Positions 53,569 through 60,924 of a stretch of 64,000 nt of DNA are shown piece after piece. The notes beneath the pieces were generated by a model that saw only the letters and a list, made by a program, of their open reading frames with translations, searched no databases and was not told the DNA's origin. The stretch covers positions 235,134 to 299,133 of the forward strand of contig CBDCIT010000016.1 of the NCBI GenBank assembly GCA_965217615.1, written 5' to 3'. Made by a program: the position numbers and the translations under genes. Position 1 is the stretch's first letter; every line of letters starts with the position of its first letter. Source of the stretch: CAVOAK01 sp965217615. Lineage in GTDB: Bacteria; Pseudomonadota; Alphaproteobacteria; UBA8366; CAVOAK01.

Positions 53569-54288
53569 ATGGAAGTTGCGGATCTTATGAAAGGCGAGGG
53601 TTGGAGAGCATGGTTGACGGCTGATATTCAGCTTCCGGAATTTCCGGTGGAAATTGAAAAAACAGCTCTTCTGGTTATCGACATGACCTATCAGCAGGCA
53701 TCACCTGACTATGGTCTCTGTAAGAAGATCGTTGATGCCGGTGCGGGTGACGATCTGGAATACTATTTCAACCGGGTAAATGACACGGTTGTGCCCAACA
53801 TTGGCAGGCTGACGGAGGTATTTCGACGCGTTAACCAGCCCATCATCTATACGATTTGCGCGTCGTTACGCGGTGACGGATCAGACCAGACATGGCGCCA
53901 CAGGACAAACCTCATAAACACGGTGGACGATAAAGCGTCTGAGATATTCGAGGAAATCGCCCCGCAAAAGGGCGACATCGTGCTCGTCAAAACAGGTCAG
54001 AGCATCTTCATTTCTACAAACTGCGACCACCTTCTTCACAATATGGGCATCACGACGTTGGTCACGACGGGAGTCGTGACGAATGGTTGCATCGAGGCCG
54101 CATTACGAAATGGCGCCGACCTCGACTACCGAATGCTTATGGCGGAAGATTGTTGCGCAACGATAATGCCGAGCGCTCATCAGTACGTCGTCGAGCACCT
54201 TGACAACTACTGCTGCCATGTAAGATCGACCGATGAGATCTTGGAACTTCTCGCTCATAATTGCGGATTGACCGACGGAAGCGGATAA
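53569..54288 (+). CDS. isochorismatase-family cysteine hydrolase
   Basis: A 239-residue hydrolase. The Asp-Lys-Cys triad fits ALLVIDMTYQQ (Asp), IVLVKTGQSIF (Lys) and VVTNGCIEAALRNG (Cys), with the cis-peptide region TTGVVTNGC. Members hydrolyse amides such as N-carbamoyl compounds, biuret or nicotinamide. AAAGGGAG precedes the ATG at 53569. No operon partner; the flanks are an inactivated transporter and a truncated radical SAM gene. Its base composition looks slightly more AT-rich than its neighbours, by eye. Confidence 0.82.
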   Translation: MEVADLMKGEGWRAWLTADIQLPEFPVEIEKTALLVIDMTYQQASPDYGLCKKIVDAGAGDDLEYYFNRVNDTVVPNIGRLTEVFRRVNQPIIYTICASLRGDGSDQTWRHRTNLINTVDDKASEIFEEIAPQKGDIVLVKTGQSIFISTNCDHLLHNMGITTLVTTGVVTNGCIEAALRNGADLDYRMLMAEDCCATIMPSAHQYVVEHLDNYCCHVRSTDEILELLAHNCGLTDGSG

Positions 54289-54619
54289 TCCTCGTGAAGT
54301 GGGGAAGCCTGTTGGGAGGTGTTCCATAAGTCTGGTGATGACTATCACCTCAAGACCGTTGATGGGCGTGCCGATTCTGTAGACGTTAAGATGTTGAAGT
54401 AACGCGCCGCCTGCCGCTCACGACATCAAACATGGCACTGCGTCAAACTGCGGCCATGCCCACGTCTGCGGGATTCAAGATAGTGGTGTGGTTTTGCTCG
54501 CGAGTTTCGCCCATGTCTCGAGCGGGATGAGTTGCGGATCGCATCTGAATACGGGCACCGCGCGCCGCCTGACAACCCCATTCGATTGCGCGTTCGTCCT
54601 GGCGGTCCATGTCGGAAGA
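54289..54619. other. Intergenic region, no supported gene
   Basis: About 330 bases between the hydrolase and the radical SAM fragment. A minus-strand frame of 52 codons (about 54451-54612, starting MDRQDERAIEWG) has no ribosome site and no firm relatives I can name. It could be the decayed start of another gene. Confidence 0.35.
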
Positions 54620-55510
54620 CTAAAAGTCGCTGAGTTGCAGGTTCGTCGGCTCGGCGCAGCAATACCATGGCTCCGACATCTGTGGCACAGCCGGCCCCAT
54701 GAAATCGGCACAGAGCGGTGGCGGCTTCACGTCGATCGCCAGGTGCGCAAATTCCCAAATCTGCGTGAAGATGTCGCGTCGGGATAACTCCTTCTGATCG
54801 GCCTCCGCAACAAACGCCTCGAGATCCGCTTGCAAACGATCCACCCGTGGATCCGCGTGGCTCCACGGGTATCCCAGCCGTTCGGGATCGAAGGGCATGA
54901 CGATGTCTTCGAACCCCCGCAGTTTGAAGAGGTAAGAGCCTTGCGGAATCAGTAGGCGGATGACCAACTGAATCGGATTGATGTTGTTCGACAACCCCAG
55001 CTCCACCAGGCGCTCTAACAACGCAACATAGCCGCCCAGCGTGGTCCATGGCGTGAAGGGTAGAAAGGTCGGGGCCAAGTCAATCCCCACCTCTCGCAAC
55101 ACGTGCACCGCCTCGCCGAAATCCGCGTTGGTGTGGTTTTTGTCCAAGAACTCGAGGATGCGGTCGTCAACCGATTCGACGGCGGACGTTACAAATATGC
55201 AGCCGGTCTCCTTGAGAATTGGCAGCAGCTCACGATGCTTTAGAAGGTGCTCGATCTTGATCGTCGCATCGTAGGTGATGTTCGAAAATTCCTCATGGAT
55301 CTCTTGAACGGTTTTGATGGCATGGGTCGGGCCATTCAGGAAGTCGGGATCGCCGAACGAAAGATGCTGAGCGCCGGACGCAATCTGGTTGCGGGCATCG
55401 GCTAGGATCACCTCACGCGGAACGATTCTGAAGCGGCCCTCGTATACCGGGACGACGGGGCAATGGCGGCACACATGTTTGCAGCCGCGCGAGGCCTCGA
55501 TAAAGCCGAC
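54620..55510 (-). pseudogene. radical SAM protein, N-terminally truncated
   Basis: Contains the iron-sulfur motif C-x3-C-x2-C in GFIEASRGCKHVCRHCPVVP, then VYEGRFRIVP, SGAQHLSFGDPDFLNGP and SAVESVDDRILEFLDK of the radical SAM barrel. A C-terminal region with Cys follows (EPWYCCAEP). The sequence before the motif, often a cobalamin-binding or other N-terminal domain in proteins with this wording, is missing: the frame enters the IS21 end at 55510/55511, and the far side of that IS does not continue the gene. Internal start codons would begin after the first Cys, so an active protein is unlikely. Confidence 0.8.
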
Positions 55511-55626
55511 TGTTGTTCGGCGTGGAATATTGACCCCCTATTGGGGGTTATCGGCGTCCAAAATTGACCCCCCTGGGTTTGTGATTTTTAACACACCTTG
55601 TTGTTTGGACAGACGAGGTGGGGGAG

Positions 55627-57141
55627 ATGCTGGTTGTGGAGACGATTGCGCGGATCCGTCGGGATCATCTGGTGAGGGGTGTTCCGATCAAGAAGATCGC
55701 CCGGGATTTGAGGGTTTCGAAGAACACGGTGCGCAAGGTGGTTCGGGGTGATGAGACCTCGTTCAGCTACGAGCGCAAGATCCAGCCGATGCCGAAGCTT
55801 GGGCCGTGGGTGGAGGAGCTGGAGCGCCGGCTTGAGGCCAACGAGAAGAAGCCGCGCCGGGACCGCTTTTCTCTGCTGCGGATTCATGAAGACCTTGCGG
55901 CTCTGGGCTATGGCGGCGGCTACGACGCGGTGCGCCGCTACGCCAGGACCTGGCGTCGGCGGTGGCGGCTGTTGTCGCCGTCGCAGGGTTTTGTGCCGCT
56001 GAGCTTCGATCCCGGCGAGGCCTACCAGTTCGACTGGAGCCACGAGTACGCGCGCCTGTCGGGTGTGACGACCAAGGTGAAGGCAGCGCACATGCGGCTC
56101 TGCTACAGCCGCATGCAGCTGGTTCAGATCTTCCCGCGCGAGAGCCAGGAGATGGTGTTCGAGGCGCACGAACGGGCCTTCCACTTCTTCGGCGGGGTCT
56201 GCCGGCGGGGCATCTACGACAACATGAAGACGGCGGTGAGCATGGTGTTCGTGGGCAAGGAGCGCGCCTACAACCGGCGCTTTCTGGAGCTGTGCTCCCA
56301 CCATCTGGTGGAGCCGGTGGCGTGCACTCCGGGTGCGGGCTGGGAGAAGGGCCAGGTCGAGAGGCAGGTGGGTTACCTCCGCGGCCGCTTGTTCGTGCCC
56401 ATCCCGCGGGGCGGCTCCTACGCCGAGATCAACGAGTGGCTGATGGATCGGTGCATCGAGGACGCCAAGAAGCGGCCGCATCCGATGATCGAGGGCAAGA
56501 CGGTGTGGCAGGTGTTCGAGGAGGAGCGACCCTTCCTGATGGCCTATCGCGGCCCCTTCGACGGCTTCCACGCCACCGAGGTATCGGTCTCCAAGACCTG
56601 TCTGGTGCGCTTCGACAACAACCACTACAGCGTGGCGGCCCGCGCCGTGGGGCGGACGGTCGACGTGCGGGCCTATGCCGATCGGATTGTCATCCGCCAG
56701 GATGGCGAGACCGTTGCCGAACACCCCCGGAGCTTTGGACGCGGTGAGATCGCCTGCAATCCATGGCACTACGTGCCGATCCTGACACGGAAGCCCGGTG
56801 CGCTGAGGAATGGCGCGCCTTTCAAGGGTTGGCAACTGCCCGGCGCGCTGGGCCGCATGCGGGCACGGCTCACCGGCCGCGACGACGGTGATCGTCAGAT
56901 CGTCAAAATCCTCGCGGCGGTGCTGGAGGACGGGCTGGAGGCGGTCGAGGCGGCCTGCGCCGAAGCGCTCGCCTGCGGCGCCTGCAGCGCTGACGTTGTG
57001 CTCAACATCCTCGCCCGGCACCGCCAGCCGCCGCCGCCGCCGGCCATCCCAACGCCCGAGGGCCTGCAGCTTCGCCACCAGCCGGTGGCCGACTGCCGCC
57101 GCTACGACCGCCTGAGGGAGGCCGGTCATGGAGCGTCATGA
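55627..57141 (+). CDS. istA: IS21 transposase
   Basis: A 504-residue DDE transposase. The N-terminal helix-turn-helix is GVPIKKIARDLRVSKNTVRK. The core shows YQFDWSHEYA (first Asp), CRRGIYDNMKTAV (second Asp) and EKGQVERQVGYLR (Glu region). I took ATG 55627 after a GAGG-rich stretch rather than the GTG at 55618. It ends inside the start of istB (14-base overlap). Confidence 0.92.
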   Translation: MLVVETIARIRRDHLVRGVPIKKIARDLRVSKNTVRKVVRGDETSFSYERKIQPMPKLGPWVEELERRLEANEKKPRRDRFSLLRIHEDLAALGYGGGYDAVRRYARTWRRRWRLLSPSQGFVPLSFDPGEAYQFDWSHEYARLSGVTTKVKAAHMRLCYSRMQLVQIFPRESQEMVFEAHERAFHFFGGVCRRGIYDNMKTAVSMVFVGKERAYNRRFLELCSHHLVEPVACTPGAGWEKGQVERQVGYLRGRLFVPIPRGGSYAEINEWLMDRCIEDAKKRPHPMIEGKTVWQVFEEERPFLMAYRGPFDGFHATEVSVSKTCLVRFDNNHYSVAARAVGRTVDVRAYADRIVIRQDGETVAEHPRSFGRGEIACNPWHYVPILTRKPGALRNGAPFKGWQLPGALGRMRARLTGRDDGDRQIVKILAAVLEDGLEAVEAACAEALACGACSADVVLNILARHRQPPPPPAIPTPEGLQLRHQPVADCRRYDRLREAGHGAS

Positions 57142-58078
57142 TGTGCTGGCGATGATGACGGCGCTGAAGCTTGCAGGCATGCGCGCCGCCTACGACGACA
57201 TCCTCGCCGACGGGCTCAAGCGCCGTCATCCGGTGCAACAGATCATCGGTACGCTGCTGCAGACCGAGGTCGCCGACAAGCAGGCGCGCTCCATCAAGTA
57301 CCAGATGACGTCCGCCAAGCTGCCGACGGCCAAGGAGCTGGCCGATTTCGATATCGCCGCTTCCCCGGTCAATGAGCCCCTGATCCAGGAACTCGCCGGC
57401 GGCGACTTCCTGGAGAGCAAGCGCAACATCGTGCTGGTCGGCGGCACCGGCACCGGAAAGACCCATCTCGCCGTCGCCATCGCCCGCGCCTGTATCAGAA
57501 AGGGCGCCCGTGGCCGCTGCTACAACGTCGTCGACCTGGTCAACCACCTCGAGGCCGAACTCCGCTCCGGACGCCAAGGCCGTACCGCAGACCAACTCGT
57601 CCGACGCGACTTCGTCATCCTCGACGAACTCGGCTACCTGCCCTTCGCTCAGGCCGGTGGCCAGCTGCTGTTCCACCTGATGAGCCGGCTCTACGAGCGC
57701 ACCTCGATCATCGTCACCACCAACCTCGCTTTCGGCGAATGGCCCTCCGTCTTCGGCGACCCCAAGATGACCACAGCCCTGCTCGACCGCCTGACCCACC
57801 ATTGCGAGATCATCGAAACGAGAGCTGGCGCTTCAAGAACCGCTGCTGACCCGGCACAGGCCGTGCCTGCGGCCCGCTTGCCCCGGTGGGTCAACAGGCT
57901 TGACGTATACGTCAAGCCCACGCGGCTTCCGCTCCGCGCACCGCAAGGCGCTACACGAAGCCGCTCGGGTCCCCCTATTGACTACCGGGACAACCTCCGC
58001 CGTGTCATTAAGGGGGGTCAATATTGCACGCCGATAGGGGGTCAATATTGCACGCCGATTGACAATCCAGGTCCTTGA
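57128..58078 (+). CDS. istB: IS21 helper ATPase, altered C-terminus
   Basis: The AAA+ ATPase that works with IstA in target choice. The N-terminal LKLAGMRAAYDDILADGLKR, Walker A VGGTGTGKTHLAVAIA, Walker B FVILDELGYLPFA and sensor region IIVTTNLAFGEWPSVFGD are intact. Near 57822 about seven bases are missing compared with the usual end (ETGN-SWRFKNR): the SWRFKNR codons are present in another frame, and the reading frame instead runs about 70 residues through the right terminal repeats and past the end of the element. The ATPase core is whole, so it may still function. Confidence 0.85.
   Translation: MERHDVLAMMTALKLAGMRAAYDDILADGLKRRHPVQQIIGTLLQTEVADKQARSIKYQMTSAKLPTAKELADFDIAASPVNEPLIQELAGGDFLESKRNIVLVGGTGTGKTHLAVAIARACIRKGARGRCYNVVDLVNHLEAELRSGRQGRTADQLVRRDFVILDELGYLPFAQAGGQLLFHLMSRLYERTSIIVTTNLAFGEWPSVFGDPKMTTALLDRLTHHCEIIETRAGASRTAADPAQAVPAARLPRWVNRLDVYVKPTRLPLRAPQGATRSRSGPPIDYRDNLRRVIKGGQYCTPIGGQYCTPIDNPGP
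58012..58060. repeat. Tandem terminal repeats at the right end of the IS21
   Basis: Two adjoining 24-25 base copies of GGGGTCAATATTGCACGCCG. They correspond to the inner and outer transposase-binding repeats of the right end. Confidence 0.8.
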
Positions 58079-59276
58079 GAACCACCAGCACTATCTCTCG
58101 ACCCGCAAACATATCCTGGACTATCCGGGCGAAGTGGAACGCCACATGGATGCGCGCGCCTCTCTCCAGGACGTTGCGGCGGATCGGGAATTTGAGCTAA
58201 CCGCGGTTTCGGCCTACCTGGACTGGCGGCAGGAGGCCGAGCGCCTGACGGCGGCGGGCGAGGCCATCCTCTCCGGCAAGGAAACATATGGCGCCCATCT
58301 TGACAGGCTCGTCACGGCCAGGACGCTCTTGGTAGGGGCGCTCTCGGCGCTTCGCGAGGTGATCCAGGTTGATGACAAGGAGCTGGCCGAACGGCAAGCG
58401 AGAGAGCTGCGGCGCCTGCAAAACCGCCACTGGGTCGGTCCCCGGTTCGCATCGGATGACGGTGCTACGCCGGACCAGGCTCGGGCCATGTCCAGCGGCG
58501 GCGCGCCTGTGCAGGCGGCACTCGCCGGGCTCGGCCGCGCCATCGGCTACTTCGTCGACGGACAGGACTATCACGACCGGCTGCGGACCGCGACCTTCGC
58601 GCGGGAGGTCCTGGAGCGCGCGCGGGAACTGAAGCGGGACTGGAACCGCCAGGTGGATCGTGCCGCGGAGGAGGGCCTCCATGTCATCTACACGGATGGC
58701 TACAACCGTCTGCACGAGGAGCTGGACAGGGTCTCCAGGAATATGCTCCTGGATCGCGGCGTTGAATCGGAAATAAGCGCCGTGCTCGCTCAGATCGACA
58801 AGGTCGTGTCAAACCGCAACTACTTCGACGATTGCCGCGAACACATAGCGGGTCAGATGGCCCGCCGCGAGGCGCTGGTGGCCGAGGCGGCAGAGCTGGT
58901 CGTGGCGGTTCCCGACCTTGGCCGCTACGATACATGGCGGGACGTGACTGACTATGCGGTTGGCCGCTGCGAGGAACTCATGGACGACCCTGGAAATTAC
59001 GGCCTCCACCTCGATTACATCGCGCACGCGCAAGAGAGCCTCGACTCAGCACTCGCGCGGGTGCGTGACATGCTTAAAGACGACGACCCGCACCTCGCGG
59101 CGAGCCTGGCAGGGCAAAGCGAGGGCGAGGACATCTGGATGCGCGAGGAGCGCGTCGCCCGACTCCTCGACGACCCGAAGAAGCTCCGGGAGTTGCGGCA
59201 ACAGCGCGCCGAGCGCAAGGCCGAAAAGCAGCAGCAGAGCAAGGGCCGGCACATGAGCATGAGCATACGAATGTAG
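58065..59276 (+). pseudogene. C-terminal fragment of a plasmid relaxase/TraA-like protein
   Basis: About 400 codons of mostly helical, charged sequence: QHYLSTRKHILDYPGEVERH, AYLDWRQEAERLTAAGEAIL, DDKELAERQARELRRLQNRH, and a Lys/Gln-rich end (AERKAEKQQQSKGRHMSM). This wording resembles the C-terminal region of large conjugative relaxases of alphaproteobacterial plasmids. It has no relaxase or helicase motif itself. The only start for the open frame is a TTG inside the IS21 end, so the N-terminal part is lost at the IS junction. It suggests plasmid or integrative-element DNA on this side of the IS21. Identity is moderately sure only. Confidence 0.45.
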
Positions 59277-59414
59277 GTGGCCGGCCAGTCACAGACTTGC
59301 GGGTTCTGCTTAAGTGTTGGTAGCGGCGTTCTCATGGCCCGACGGGAGCGGAGGGTTTCCGCGAGCAAAAGCCCGGGCGGTGTCCAGAAGGCCGCCTCAC
59401 ATTGCCCTGAGGCG

Positions 59415-60803
59415 TCAGAACAGGCGTACGAAGCGCAGTTCGCCGCCGGTGCGCTTGTAGTCGTAGAGCTGGGCGTTGGTGGTCCGCACTTCGTGCACCA
59501 GCGACACCTGCGGGCTGAAGCCCTGCCAGGAGAAGGCCCGGTTGTGCACCGAGGCGCGCAGGGAGCGGATGCGGTCCTCACGGGGCTTGCCGCCGGTCGT
59601 GTGCGGGAACCAGTTGCCCTGGTAGTCCGTCCAGCGCAACTCGCCGCTGCCGGCCACCGTGAAGCCCCGCGGCAGGGCCACCGTGGCCCCAGCCCGAAGC
59701 CACCGGCGGTCATGGCGCCATCGCTCCGTCTCCGGCCGCTCGCGCCCCCAGCCGAGCGCGGCATTCGCCCGCACCGTCGGCGTCACCACCCAGGTGCCGG
59801 ACAGGGAGACATCCGCCGTCGGCCCGTCCAGGAACGTCCGCGTGCGATACCGTCGATCGTGCCACGATGCCCGCGCATTTGCCGTTATCCGACGGCTGAA
59901 CCTGTGTCCGGCCTCGATCCGGCCGCCAAGGGCGTCGTAGTCCGGCGCACTGGCGCTCCAACGCCGCTGCGCACTCGCCAGCACGCTCGCTTCCGTATTC
60001 CTATCCACGAGCCAGCGCGGCCCCGCATGCCCGGATACGAAGGTGTGGTCGAACCGGCTGCCCTCATACTCACGCCGTGAGACATTGGCCCCGGTGCGCA
60101 ACCGAAGCCGCTCGCCAATGGGGTACTGGTACTCCCCGCCGCTCCACACCGAAACGCCGATACCCGATGTCGTCAGCTCCTCCGCGTCGCGGCGGAAGGG
60201 CAGGCCATTGATATGGATGATCCTCTCATCCGAGGTGCCCCCGATGTTGGTATCCGGCGCCAGCGCGAAGCCCGCATACAGGCTCCAGCGCCGCCGCGCC
60301 CGGATCTGGGACAGGAAACGGCGCACGTTGTCGACCACCACCGCGGGTGGGTTACCTGCCAGCACACGCTCGAAATGCCGGCGTGACTGGTTGTTCTCCC
60401 CCTTCAGGAAGAAGGCCCGGGCGAGTTCCAGGCGCACCCGTACCAGGCCGGGGCGGTCGATCAGCATGACGCGCAAGGCCGCGATGGCCTCGTCCAGCAG
60501 GGCCTCCCGATCCGCTTCCAGCACGCCTGGCCGCTGTGAGGCTCCGATCGCCGCCAGGCCGATGAGAAACAGCACGTTTGCCTCAACTTCGCGACCCCGG
60601 GCCAGGGGGCGCAGCACGGTCAACGCGTCGACGAACCGGCCCCTATTGACCAGCGTCCGAGCCTTGGCCAGCTCAGCCGCCATGCCCGCACGGGAAGTGG
60701 GTACAGCTACGGGCTCCACCACGGCGCTCCAAGCCGGAACGGCGAGCAGAAGACAGGCGGTGGCCGCGAGCGTACGAAAGAGAGGGATAATCATCATATG
60801 CAT
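59415..60803 (-). CDS. Slam-type surface lipoprotein assembly modifier (type XI secretion, DUF560)
   Basis: A 462-residue outer-membrane protein. A signal peptide (about 1-27, LAATACLLLAVPAWSA) is followed by a periplasmic TPR-like domain (about 30-175: ARTLVNRGRFVDALTVLRPL, VRLELARAFFLKGENNQSRR). A beta-barrel of alternating amphipathic strands (about 180-462) ends in the aromatic residue pattern RFVRLF. The order TPR then barrel, with WSLYAGFALAPDTNIGGTSD opening the barrel, is that of Slam proteins, which move specific lipoproteins to the cell surface. The gene directly downstream in transcription order from a TbpB-like lipoprotein is the expected arrangement. Confidence 0.85.
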   Translation of the reverse strand: MHMMIIPLFRTLAATACLLLAVPAWSAVVEPVAVPTSRAGMAAELAKARTLVNRGRFVDALTVLRPLARGREVEANVLFLIGLAAIGASQRPGVLEADREALLDEAIAALRVMLIDRPGLVRVRLELARAFFLKGENNQSRRHFERVLAGNPPAVVVDNVRRFLSQIRARRRWSLYAGFALAPDTNIGGTSDERIIHINGLPFRRDAEELTTSGIGVSVWSGGEYQYPIGERLRLRTGANVSRREYEGSRFDHTFVSGHAGPRWLVDRNTEASVLASAQRRWSASAPDYDALGGRIEAGHRFSRRITANARASWHDRRYRTRTFLDGPTADVSLSGTWVVTPTVRANAALGWGRERPETERWRHDRRWLRAGATVALPRGFTVAGSGELRWTDYQGNWFPHTTGGKPREDRIRSLRASVHNRAFSWQGFSPQVSLVHEVRTTNAQLYDYKRTGGELRFVRLF

Positions 60804-60827
60804 TACTTTGATGGGTGTTTGAGTGAC

Positions 60828-60859
60828 AAAAAAAGAGGGTGGCAGAACCTGCCACCCTC
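60828..60859 (-). terminator. Rho-independent terminator after the lipoprotein gene
   Basis: A perfect 11-base stem, GAGGGTGGCAG (60835-60845) with CTGCCACCCTC (60849-60859), loop AAC. In the minus-strand transcript it is followed by seven U (60828-60834). It lies between the lipoprotein and Slam genes and would stop most transcripts before Slam, setting a high lipoprotein to Slam ratio. Confidence 0.88.
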
Positions 60860-60924
60860 ATCCAGAAGTTTGATATACTGGGTCAGAATCTCATGAGAAG
60901 AGCCCGATCCAGGTAATCCGTCTA

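Larger units (their letters stand above)
55511..58064. mobile_element. IS21-family insertion sequence, about 2554 bp
   Basis: Ends begin TGTTGTTCGGCG (left) and, inverted, TGTCAATCGGCG (right). Both continue GTG-G/C-AATATTGACCCCCTAT, and each end holds a second AATATTGACCCCCC-type copy further in, as in IS21 multiple terminal repeats. istA and istB lie between. The bases outside the ends (CCGAC left, ATCCA right) do not match, and two different truncated genes abut the element, so the usual short target duplication is absent. Confidence 0.87.

Noticed and set aside
54451..54612. 52-codon minus-strand frame MDRQDERAIEWG..., considered as a start of a SnoaL-like gene
   Set aside because: Too short, no ribosome site, and the resemblance is limited to about ten residues.
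55588..57129. 513-codon minus-strand open frame
   Set aside because: Antisense of istA; high-GC third-position shadow with His/Arg/Pro-rich sequence and no domain.
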